A DNA stretch of 64,000 bases from Thauera sp. GDN1 (GTDB lineage: Bacteria > Pseudomonadota > Gammaproteobacteria > Burkholderiales > Rhodocyclaceae): positions 2,294,001 through 2,358,000 of the forward strand of contig NZ_CP097870.1 of the NCBI RefSeq assembly GCF_029223545.1, written 5' to 3'. The position numbers and the translations under genes are program-made. The stretch's first letter is position 1. Each line of letters starts with the position of its first letter. The notes beneath the pieces were generated by a model, which made no database searches, was not told where the DNA came from, and was given only the letters and a program-made list of their open reading frames with translations. Below are positions 57,648 to 64,000 of the stretch, piece after piece.

Positions 57648-58852
57648 GCCGACACCTTGTTGATGCGCGTCCAGGGGGTGGTGACCACGCGTTCGGCGCC
57701 GTAGTCCTCGGCGCTGACGCCGATTTCCTCGTCCGACAGGTAGCAGGCCGGATCCTCCGCCCACGGATTGCCGGTGACCTGTTCGGCGCGCACGCGCGAA
57801 CTGCCGTTGCAGATGTCGAGGTAGCTGCACGCGCCGCAGCGCCCTTCGAGCGTGCGTGGATGCTGCTTGAGCCCGGCCAGCAGCGGATTGGAGAGGTCGT
57901 TCCAGATCTCGCCGAAGGCGCGCTGGCGCACGTTGCCCAGCGGCACGTGCCACCACATGGTGTCCGGATGCACGATGCCCAGGTTGTCGATGTTGGACAC
58001 ATTCACCCCGCTGGCATTGCCGCCCCACTGGCGCAGCTTGGCCTCGATGTGGGCGGCCTGCTCGGGGAAGCGGCGCTGCACCCAGTGCAGCAGGAAGGGG
58101 CCGTCGGCGTCGTTGTTGCCGGTGACGAAGTCCTTGTCGATGCCGCGCCGGTGCAGGTCGAGACAGGTCTCGAACAGCAGCTCCATGGCCTCGCGGGTTG
58201 TGCGGTGGCGGGCATCGCCAGCGCGGTTCTTGTTGCCACGGCCGGCGTAGTTGAGGTGCGAGAAGTAGAACTTGTCGATGCGCTCGTCCTCGACCAGCTT
58301 CAGCAGCGCGGGCAGGTCGTGGGCGTTGCCCTCGGTCATCGTGTAGCGCACGCCGACCTTGATGCCGCGGTCGCGGCACAGGCGGATGCCGTGCATCGAA
58401 GCCTCGAACGCGCCCTGCTTGCGGCGGAAGTGGTCGTGCGTCGCACCGATGCCGTCCAGGCTGACCCCGACGTAGTCGAAACCGATGTCGTCGATGGCGT
58501 CGATGTTGGATTCGTCGATCAGCGTGCCGTTGGACGACAGCCCGACGTAGAAGCCCATGCCCTTGGCGCGACGGGCGATGTCGAAGATGTCGGGGCGCAG
58601 CAGCGGCTCGCCCCCGGACAGGATCAGCACCGGCACGCGCGCGGCTTTCAGGTCGTCCATGACCTTGAACACTTCCTGAGTGTTCAGCTCGCCCGGGAAA
58701 TCCTTGTCCGCCGAAATCGAATAGCAATGCTCGCAGGTCAGGTTGCAGCGCCGGATCAGGTTCCAGATCACCACCGGGCCGGGCGGATTGCGGCGCGGGC
58801 CTGCGGGGGTCGGGTGGTCGAGCTCGCGGATGAATTGGGAGATGCGGAACAT
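57644..58852 (-). CDS. nirJ: NirJ, radical SAM heme d1 biosynthesis protein
   Basis: 402 residues from ATG 58852, with AGGAGG upstream; an ATG at 58876 lacks a site. Radical SAM motif RRCNLTCEHCYSIS (C-x3-C-x2-C), GGEP motif LSGGEPLLRPDI, and a C-terminal SPASM-like cysteine set (RCGACSYLDICNGS, DPAC). It removes propionate side chains from didecarboxysiroheme to make heme d1. It overlaps nirN. Confidence 0.96.
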   Translation of the reverse strand: MFRISQFIRELDHPTPAGPRRNPPGPVVIWNLIRRCNLTCEHCYSISADKDFPGELNTQEVFKVMDDLKAARVPVLILSGGEPLLRPDIFDIARRAKGMGFYVGLSSNGTLIDESNIDAIDDIGFDYVGVSLDGIGATHDHFRRKQGAFEASMHGIRLCRDRGIKVGVRYTMTEGNAHDLPALLKLVEDERIDKFYFSHLNYAGRGNKNRAGDARHRTTREAMELLFETCLDLHRRGIDKDFVTGNNDADGPFLLHWVQRRFPEQAAHIEAKLRQWGGNASGVNVSNIDNLGIVHPDTMWWHVPLGNVRQRAFGEIWNDLSNPLLAGLKQHPRTLEGRCGACSYLDICNGSSRVRAEQVTGNPWAEDPACYLSDEEIGVSAEDYGAERVVTTPWTRINKVSA

Positions 58853-58902
58853 GGGAGCCTCCTGAATGGGGCTCATTTGACCCGACCCGCCGCGTGCAGA
58901 AA

Positions 58903-58916
58903 ATGACGCGGGTCAA
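58903..58916. promoter_or_regulatory. Possible FNR/DNR-type box upstream of nirJ
   Basis: On the minus strand TTGAC-CCGC-GTCAT, a near-palindrome of the FNR/DNR form, 51 bases before the nirJ ATG in the only sizeable gap (115 bases) of this gene run. Confidence 0.4.
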
Positions 58917-58967
58917 GGGCCTCCCGATCAGCGGGAGGGGCGGCGCGCCGACAGTCCGCCAGCGCTT

Positions 58968-59540
58968 TCAGCCGCCGATCCGCAGCCCGGTCTTCTTCAG
59001 GATGCCCGCCGAGAACAGCACGTCGCGACCACGGCAGGCGCCGGGGAACTCGGCATCGATCAGCGCGGCGATCTCCTCCACGCGCTCGAGCGCCGCCTCG
59101 CGGCTGCCGGCATGCACCATGGCGAACAGGCTGTAAGGCCAGTCGGGGAGGTGGCGCGGACGGCGATAGCAGTGGGTGACGAAGTCGAGCGCGCCGACGC
59201 GCTCGCCAACCGCGTCGATCACCGCATCGTCGATGTCCCACACGCTCATGCCGTTCGCGGTGTAGCCGATCGCGTAGTGGTTGGGCACCGCGCCGATGCG
59301 GCGGATGCGGCCGTCGGCGAGCATCGCCGCCAGGCGCGTGCGCACCAGCGCCTCGTCGACGCCGAGTTGCGCCGCCACCGCGGCGTAGGGCCGCGGCACC
59401 AGCGGCAATCCACCCTGGGTGGCGAGCACCAGGCGGCGGTCGAGTTCGGCGAGGCCGGCGCCATCAACCTCGGGCGCATGCGTCCCGCCCCCCTCGTCCG
59501 CCTGGGCCACCGCTCGGTTGTCGGGCATCGCTTGCACCAT
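58968..59540 (-). CDS. nirH: NirH, siroheme decarboxylase subunit (AsnC/Lrp-like)
   Basis: 190 residues from ATG 59540, overlapping the nirG stop by one base (TGATG). Lrp-like fold: HTH-like start (AELDRRLVLATQGGLPLVPRPY) and the RIGAVPNHYAIGYTANGMSVWDI and THCYRRPRHLPDWPYSLFAMVH blocks shared with NirD/L/G. Assigned as NirH by gene order; the paralogues are hard to tell apart by eye. It helps decarboxylate siroheme on the way to heme d1. Confidence 0.88.
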   Translation of the reverse strand: MVQAMPDNRAVAQADEGGGTHAPEVDGAGLAELDRRLVLATQGGLPLVPRPYAAVAAQLGVDEALVRTRLAAMLADGRIRRIGAVPNHYAIGYTANGMSVWDIDDAVIDAVGERVGALDFVTHCYRRPRHLPDWPYSLFAMVHAGSREAALERVEEIAALIDAEFPGACRGRDVLFSAGILKKTGLRIGG

Positions 59541-60049
59541 CAGGCCTCCAGCCTCATCTCGACGAAATACTCGCGTTCCTTCGGGAACAGGTGCACCACC
59601 AGGCCGGTGGCAGCCTCGATGCGGCGCGCGCAGTCGGTGATGCCTTCCCGGGTCTCGGTGGCGAGCACGAACCACATGTTGAGCGCATGCTCGCGACGGT
59701 AGTTGTGCGCCACTTCAGGGAAGGCGTTGACCGCCTCCACCGTTTCCGCCCAGCGCGCTTCGGGCACCGCGATCGCTGCCAGGCAGAACGCGCCGCCCAT
59801 GCGCTCGATCTGGAACATCGGACCGAAGCGCGTCAGCACGCGATCGTCGAGCAGGGACTGCAGGCGGGCGATGACGTCCGCCTCGGCCAGGCCGAGGGCG
59901 GCGCCGATGTCGGCGAAGGGGGTCTCGGTGAGCGGGAACTCGCCCTGCAGCGCATTGATCAGGCGGCGGTCGATGTCGTCGGGCGCACGCCTTGCGGCCA
60001 CGCCGCGCCGTCCGGCGGGCGCCGCCGTGGTGTTCGTGGACTCAGACAT
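59540..60049 (-). CDS. nirG: NirG, siroheme decarboxylase subunit (AsnC/Lrp-like)
   Basis: 169 residues from ATG 60049, which overlaps the nirDL stop by 8 bases. Core: DIDRRLINALQGEFPLTETP, RFGPMFQIERMGGAFCLAAI, HNYRREHALNMWFVL. Paralogue of NirD/L/H. Name by position between nirDL and nirH. Confidence 0.87.
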   Translation of the reverse strand: MSESTNTTAAPAGRRGVAARRAPDDIDRRLINALQGEFPLTETPFADIGAALGLAEADVIARLQSLLDDRVLTRFGPMFQIERMGGAFCLAAIAVPEARWAETVEAVNAFPEVAHNYRREHALNMWFVLATETREGITDCARRIEAATGLVVHLFPKEREYFVEMRLEA

Positions 60050-61091
60050 TGGCGACATCCCGGGTGCCGAGGTAGCGTGCCCCGGTCTGCTTGAAGCGCC
60101 TGCAGCTGAACAGCACCGCATGCGGATGGCGGTCGAGGCCGAGGCGCGCGGCGATGTCCTCGCGTGCGGCCAGCACCTCCTCGCGCGCGCTGCCATGGAT
60201 CATGCAGAACAGGTTGTAGGGCCAGTCGGGCAGCACCCGGCTGCGCCGGTAGCACAGCGTGACCGCGGCCTCGCGCGCGAGCTGGCGACCGAGTTCGGAC
60301 ACCTCCGCATCGGGCACGTCCCACACGCACATGGCGTTGGCCTCGAGGCCGAGCTCATGGTGGCGCACCACGACGCCGAAGCGCCGGATCAGGCCCTCGA
60401 CAAGCCAGGCTTCGATGTGCCCGATCACTGCGCTCTCATCCAGCCCCACGTTCGCCGCAAGGCGTGCGAACGGCCGCTGCTCGAGCGCGAGGCCACCCTG
60501 CAGCGCGGCGATCAGCTGGCGGTCGCCCTCCGGCAGCCTGCAGCCCTCGTCGCCGTTTGCCAGCGCGATCGGCTCGCCGGCAGCGCTCGCCCGACGCGCC
60601 CTGCGCTCCTGTCCCCCTTGCTTGAGGTCGAAGCCGAGGTCGATGTGGAACTCTTCTTCCAGAGGGAGCACGATGACCGCGCAGCCGGTGTCGCGCTCGA
60701 TGCCGGCGACCACCTCGTCGAGCTGCGCGCGCGAGGCCGCGGTGACCACGAACCACAGGTTGTAGCGATGCTCGCGCTGGTAGTTGTGGTTGATCGAGGG
60801 TTCGCGGGTCACCCGTGCGGCGACCTCCTCCAGACGCTCGGGCGGCGCGGCCAGCGCGGCCAGCGCGCTCGCCCCCAGCCGGCGCGGCGCGAACACCGCG
60901 CCGACACGGCTCACCAGGCCCTGCGCCATCATCTGCCGGTAGGCGACGAGGACCTCGTCCTCGCTGCTGCCGACCGCCTCCGCGATGCGTGCAAAAGGCC
61001 GCGCCACGATCGGGAAGTCGCGCTGCCACTCGTTGAGCAGGCGGAAGGCGGTGGCGTCGACCGCCTCGGGCAGGACGAGCTGGCGCGGCAT
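60042..61091 (-). CDS. nirDL: NirDL fusion, siroheme decarboxylase
   Basis: 349 residues, twice the length of the neighbouring paralogues: the N-terminal half (1-160, with RVGAVFAPRRLGASALAAL and HNYQREHRYNLWFVV) is NirD-like, the C-terminal half (185-349, with RRFGVVVRHHELGLEANAMCVWDV and LCYRRSRVLPDWPYNLFCMIH) NirL-like. A basic linker ([11 protein letters not shown]) separates them. NirDL catalyses the two decarboxylations of siroheme to didecarboxysiroheme. TGATG overlap with nirF upstream. Confidence 0.93.
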   Translation of the reverse strand: MPRQLVLPEAVDATAFRLLNEWQRDFPIVARPFARIAEAVGSSEDEVLVAYRQMMAQGLVSRVGAVFAPRRLGASALAALAAPPERLEEVAARVTREPSINHNYQREHRYNLWFVVTAASRAQLDEVVAGIERDTGCAVIVLPLEEEFHIDLGFDLKQGGQERRARRASAAGEPIALANGDEGCRLPEGDRQLIAALQGGLALEQRPFARLAANVGLDESAVIGHIEAWLVEGLIRRFGVVVRHHELGLEANAMCVWDVPDAEVSELGRQLAREAAVTLCYRRSRVLPDWPYNLFCMIHGSAREEVLAAREDIAARLGLDRHPHAVLFSCRRFKQTGARYLGTRDVANV

Positions 61092-62299
61092 CAGAAGCCC
61101 GTGCGCGCGGCGCGCGTGGTGAAGAAGATGCCGCTCGGGCTCAGCGAGTCGAAGCCGCCGATCTGCTTCTTGGTCGCGGTGTCGTAGATCACGACCTTGT
61201 TGTCGTCGCGCGCCGAAAGCCAGATCTCGTGGCCCTTGGACAGGAACTCCATGTGCAGGATGCCGCGCCCGGGCTGCAGCGTGTCGGTGACCTGGCCGGT
61301 CACGGTGTCGATGACCTGCACCCAGCCGTTGTCGGGGAAGGCGAAGTTCACCCAGATCTCGCGCCCGTCGGGGCGCGCCATCGCGAACACCGGCTGGCTC
61401 TTGACCTTGATGCGGCCGACCTCCTGCCAGGTGTCGGTGTCGACCACCAGCACCTCATGGCGGCCGATCGCCGGCAGGTAGGCACGGTTGCCGGCGATCG
61501 ACCAGCCGCGCAGGTGCGGCATCTTGAACACCGGCAGCGGCTGCTCGCCGCGGCCGTAGCCGGAGAGGATCTTGCGGCTGCCCTTGTCGAGGTTCCACAG
61601 GTCGATGAGCGCGAGGCCGTCCTCGCCGAACAGGCCGGCGATGTAGTAGCGGCCATTGGGGCTGACCAGCGCGTCATAGGGCTGCTTGCCGCCGGGGAAG
61701 CGCTGGGTGACCGGGTTCTTCGGATCGGAGAAGTCGGTGATGCGGATCTCGCCCGCCTCGAACAGCGAATAGATGAAGCGCCTGCCGGAGAGGTCGGCGA
61801 GGCCGACGACCTTGGAGCGGGTGCCGTCCTCGGTGGTGGCCGGCACGTCGGCGACCAGCTCCAGCGTATTGGCGTCGAAGGCCTTGATGCCGCCCGGCTC
61901 GTAGTTCTGCACCACCACCAGGCTGCCGTCGTGCGAGATCGAGCCGCCGATCGCATTGCCCGCCTGCACCACGCGGCCGGCGATCCGGCGCTCGAGCAGG
62001 TCGACCTTGGTCAGGCCGCCGTCGCGCCCGAACACGAAGGCGTAGCGGCCGTCGCGCGAGAACACCACCGAGGCGTGCGACAGGTCGCCCAGCCCGCCGA
62101 CGGTGGCGAGCACGCTGCGACCGCTGGTCTCGACGACCTTGACGTTGCCATCGGCGCGCTCGATCACCACGCCGAGATCGCCGGTGCCGCGCAGCGCCGC
62201 GGGCGGCGTGGTCGAACAGGCGGACAGCAGGGCGACCATGGCGGACAGGACCACCCCCCACAAGGCGGGCGGCGCAAGACGGACTTTCAGGGAAGACAT
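61091..62299 (-). CDS. nirF: NirF, heme d1 biosynthesis lipoprotein
   Basis: 402 residues from ATG 62299 (CCGGAG upstream). N-terminal signal with lipobox LLSACS, so it is a periplasmic lipoprotein. The rest is a d1-propeller like NirS/NirN without heme c (ADGNVKVVETSGRSVLATV; VNFAFPDNGWVQVID). NirF binds the heme d1 precursor and is needed for its synthesis in the periplasm. Overlaps nirDL. Confidence 0.95.
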   Translation of the reverse strand: MSSLKVRLAPPALWGVVLSAMVALLSACSTTPPAALRGTGDLGVVIERADGNVKVVETSGRSVLATVGGLGDLSHASVVFSRDGRYAFVFGRDGGLTKVDLLERRIAGRVVQAGNAIGGSISHDGSLVVVQNYEPGGIKAFDANTLELVADVPATTEDGTRSKVVGLADLSGRRFIYSLFEAGEIRITDFSDPKNPVTQRFPGGKQPYDALVSPNGRYYIAGLFGEDGLALIDLWNLDKGSRKILSGYGRGEQPLPVFKMPHLRGWSIAGNRAYLPAIGRHEVLVVDTDTWQEVGRIKVKSQPVFAMARPDGREIWVNFAFPDNGWVQVIDTVTGQVTDTLQPGRGILHMEFLSKGHEIWLSARDDNKVVIYDTATKKQIGGFDSLSPSGIFFTTRAARTGF

Positions 62300-62371
62300 G
62301 AGGGCTCCGGCTTCAGGGCGGGGCATGCGCCCCGGGGTATTGGAGCTCCGCGCGCGGCAGCGGCGGAGAGA

Positions 62372-62755
62372 TCAGTTCATGCTGCGCGCTTGGGGCAGCC
62401 CCGCGTCGGGGGGAAAGCCGCGCATCAACTGATCGACGATCCATTCGGCCTCGGACTCGGTGACGATGGAGCCGAAGGGCGGCATCGGCGTCCCCGGACG
62501 GCCGCCGATGATGGTAGCGACCAGGCTCTCCGCCGGCTTGCCCTCAAGTGCCTCTGCGGTAAGCGCAGGACCGAGCCCGCCCTTGAAGGTGAGCCCGTGA
62601 CAGGACCCGCAGTCCTGGCGGACGATATGCACCAGCTCGCGCGCGCGCTGCGCATCGGGCGATGCAGGAAGGGTGTCGGCAGCGGATGCGAGCGCCGAGA
62701 CGACGGCCGCACCGATCAGGACGACCACGTGAGCGACGAGGGGCGGGAGTTTCAT
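62372..62755 (-). CDS. nirC: NirC, periplasmic cytochrome c
   Basis: 127 residues from ATG 62755. Signal peptide (VAHVVVLIGAAVVSALASAA) and a single heme site C49-G-S-C52-H53 (RQDCGSCHGLTFKGGLGPA), with a likely methionine ligand in GTPMPPFGSIV. NirC can donate electrons to NirS or act in heme d1 formation. It is the first gene of the nirC-F-DL-G-H run, and the FNR-type box at 62815 is placed to drive it. Confidence 0.9.
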   Translation of the reverse strand: MKLPPLVAHVVVLIGAAVVSALASAADTLPASPDAQRARELVHIVRQDCGSCHGLTFKGGLGPALTAEALEGKPAESLVATIIGGRPGTPMPPFGSIVTESEAEWIVDQLMRGFPPDAGLPQARSMN

Positions 62756-62814
62756 GCTGGAATCCAACGGCGATGCAGTCGCGGACAGAATGGCCTTTCG
62801 GCCGGCATGAAACC

Positions 62815-62828
62815 TTGACTCGAATCAA
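62815..62828. promoter_or_regulatory. FNR/DNR-type box upstream of nirC
   Basis: TTGAC-TCGA-ATCAA, a strong match to TTGAT-N4-ATCAA, 60 bases before the nirC ATG. Confidence 0.75.
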
Positions 62829-62883
62829 CCATGCCCGGCGTGGGGTTGTGCCGGCGCCCTGCCCGCCGGCCACGCGCCGCACC

Positions 62884-63210
62884 TCACTCGACGATCACCA
62901 CGCCGAGCATCTCTGGATGGGGGCCGCATCGATACTCGAAGCGCCCGGCCTCGGGGAAGGTGCGCGACCACTTCTCGCCCGGAAAGAAGCGCTCCGATTC
63001 CTCGCTGCGTTCGATGAACAGCACCGAGTGGCTCACCCGCTTCTCGTTGTTGCTCCAGGTCACGGTGTCGCCCTTGCCGATGCGCAGCTCGGCCGGACTG
63101 AAGCTGTATTTCTCGATCACCACGACGTGCTCGGCCGCGGCGACCGCAGCCGGGAAACCCAGCGCGAGCATTGCGCCCGCCAGACCCACCACCATCGCTA
63201 CGGATTTCAT
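62884..63210 (-). CDS. Cupredoxin (plastocyanin/amicyanin-like)
   Basis: 108 residues. Signal peptide (VVGLAGAMLALGFPAAVAAA), then a small beta-barrel with type 1 copper ligands H61 (RVSHSVLF), C95, H98 and M101 (YRCGPHPEM). A periplasmic electron carrier that could serve nitrite or NO reduction; the position next to nirC supports this. AAGGAG precedes the start. Confidence 0.92.
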   Translation of the reverse strand: MKSVAMVVGLAGAMLALGFPAAVAAAEHVVVIEKYSFSPAELRIGKGDTVTWSNNEKRVSHSVLFIERSEESERFFPGEKWSRTFPEAGRFEYRCGPHPEMLGVVIVE

Positions 63211-63332
63211 GCTGACCTCCTTGCTGTGACGCCTTCAGGATAGCAAACGAAAAAGCGGAAGCCCCGGCCGCAGGGCCCGGACTTCCGCTCGGGGGCAGGC
63301 CGCTCGCAAGTGCGAACGGATGGCCCGTGCGC

Positions 63333-64000
63333 TTACTGCTTGGCAGCCTTCACGTGGCCGTCGGCGTCGATACCCAGCTTGTAGCCGAGCGAGACGTGGT
63401 GGAAGCGGCCCGCGGCGCTGTCGTCGTGGATTGCGAAGCCGAAGTTGTAGGCCTTGCCCGATTCGAGCGCCACGTCACCTTCGCCGCCCGCCAGCTTGCG
63501 GGTGAACACGACCGTCCAGTTGTCGCCGTCCTTCTTGCCTTCGGCGCTGACCAGGGCCTTGCCGCCTTCCATCACGCGCTTGTCGGCGACGTAGCCGTCG
63601 AAGCCCTTGTTCTCGCCGCTACGCCACTGGTAGAGGTCGTAGAACTTGCCCTCGGCCAGCGAGGCGCCCTTCACGTACTTGGTCTTGGCTTCGTCGGCGC
63701 CGGGCATGGTGCGCGAATCGGTGTGACAGGTGGCCCAGCAGCCGGCCTGGTCGGCAAGCTCGACCTTGCCGCCGGACTCGAGCATGAACGCGATCTTGAC
63801 CGGGTTCTTGTCGTCCATCTTCGCCGCGCCGGAGGCAGCCGGCTGCTTCCAGGAGAAGCGCAGGTAGAGGTTCTCGCCGTCATGCGCGGCCTGCACCTTG
63901 ACCGGGATCGACGCCGCCTTGCCGGCGATCGGCGTCGGCTCGATCTTCTGCCCGCTGGCCATCTTCTTGCCCATGTCGGCGGTTTCTTCGCTGTGGCAGT
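63333..64000 (-). CDS. Partial multiheme cytochrome c with C-terminal ethylbenzene-dehydrogenase-type heme domain
   Basis: The frame is open to the window edge; upstream of the internal methionine at 63974 it continues with codons for C-H-S-E-E-T-A-D, the end of a heme c CxxCH motif, so a cytochrome part precedes (probably NapC/NirT-like). The visible C-terminal 213 residues match the heme-binding domain of the ethylbenzene dehydrogenase gamma/DMSO reductase group (GENLYLRFSWKQP; SGKAYNFGFAIHDDSAAGRFHHVSLGY). A CX3CH motif (GCWATCHTDSRTMP) is inside. It may be a quinol-oxidising or electron-transfer partner of the nir system. Confidence 0.8.
   Translation of the reverse strand, partial: CHSEETADMGKKMASGQKIEPTPIAGKAASIPVKVQAAHDGENLYLRFSWKQPAASGAAKMDDKNPVKIAFMLESGGKVELADQAGCWATCHTDSRTMPGADEAKTKYVKGASLAEGKFYDLYQWRSGENKGFDGYVADKRVMEGGKALVSAEGKKDGDNWTVVFTRKLAGGEGDVALESGKAYNFGFAIHDDSAAGRFHHVSLGYKLGIDADGHVKAAKQ

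Noticed and set aside
56004..58916. A single 970-codon minus-strand frame joining nirJ and nirN
   Set aside because: Its first part is an out-of-frame reading of nirJ; the true nirJ is in another frame and overlaps the nirN start by 4 bases.

Overview
The window comes from a high-GC betaproteobacterial chromosome, most likely a denitrifying member of the Rhodocyclales close to Thauera/Azoarcus. The genus is inferred from the combination of a cd1-type nir maturation cluster, norCB with norEFQD, a DNR-type regulator, a phasin, and the tig-clpP-clpX-lon-hupB block. No rRNA, CRISPR array or prophage is visible.

Layout. (1) 1-4260: visibly AT-richer foreign DNA, the end of a Tn7/Tn5053-like transposon with four minus-strand genes (TnsA-like protein, DDE transposase TniA/TnsB, ATPase TniB/TnsC, truncated TniQ) plus repeated motifs typical of a transposon end. 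(2) 4395-8440: a small hypothetical gene, arfB, an SDR gene, an unexplained structured intergenic region, two identical tRNA-Val(CAC) genes, a phasin gene, a DUF3079 gene and tRNA-Val(UAC). (3) 8477-14765: hupB, lon, clpX, clpP and tig, all on the minus strand (protein quality control). (4) 15130-19934: prkA, yeaH and a spoVR/ycgB-like gene (stress/starvation operon). (5) 20019-32691: NAD(P)HX repair, nadC, tRNA-Leu(GAG), thrC, a DUF533 gene, dodecin, a tiny membrane protein, a MOSC gene, hom, alaA, a Mth938-like gene, bcp and phoH. (6) 32797-36373: a cNMP/CBS/DUF294 protein with a degenerate exonuclease, an NlpC/P60 hydrolase and a DUF2325 protein. (7) 36494-44307: a ferric-iron ABC transporter whose three genes are not collinear, N-end-rule transferases aat and bpt, pyrD, and an orphan BMP-type binding protein; then a minus-strand amidase to 45198. 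(8) 45396-64000: a denitrification island. It holds norCB, an Epd-like dehydrogenase, norEF, norQ, a membrane protein, a polyferredoxin, norD, a Crp/Fnr regulator, and on the minus strand nnrS, nirN, nirJ, nirH, nirG, nirDL, nirF, nirC, a cupredoxin gene and a partial multiheme/EB_dh cytochrome gene.

How the genes work together. NorCB reduces NO to N2O. NorQ/NorD (and probably NorE/F) mature or support it. NirF, DL, G, H, J and N build and finish heme d1 for a cytochrome cd1 nitrite reductase (nirS itself is not in the window), with NirC and the cupredoxin as possible electron carriers. Palindromes of the FNR/DNR type (TTGAY-N4-RTCAA) precede norC, the nirC operon, and less perfectly norE and nirJ. 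The Crp/Fnr gene downstream of norD keeps the E-x2-S-R recognition motif suited to such sites.

Most noteworthy: the Tn7-like module with a TnsA-like protein that seems to lack its catalytic lysine motif; the exonuclease-fold protein with both metal-binding aspartates changed to asparagine; the polyferredoxin/membrane-protein pair inside the nor operon; and the CX3CH motif in the terminal cytochrome.
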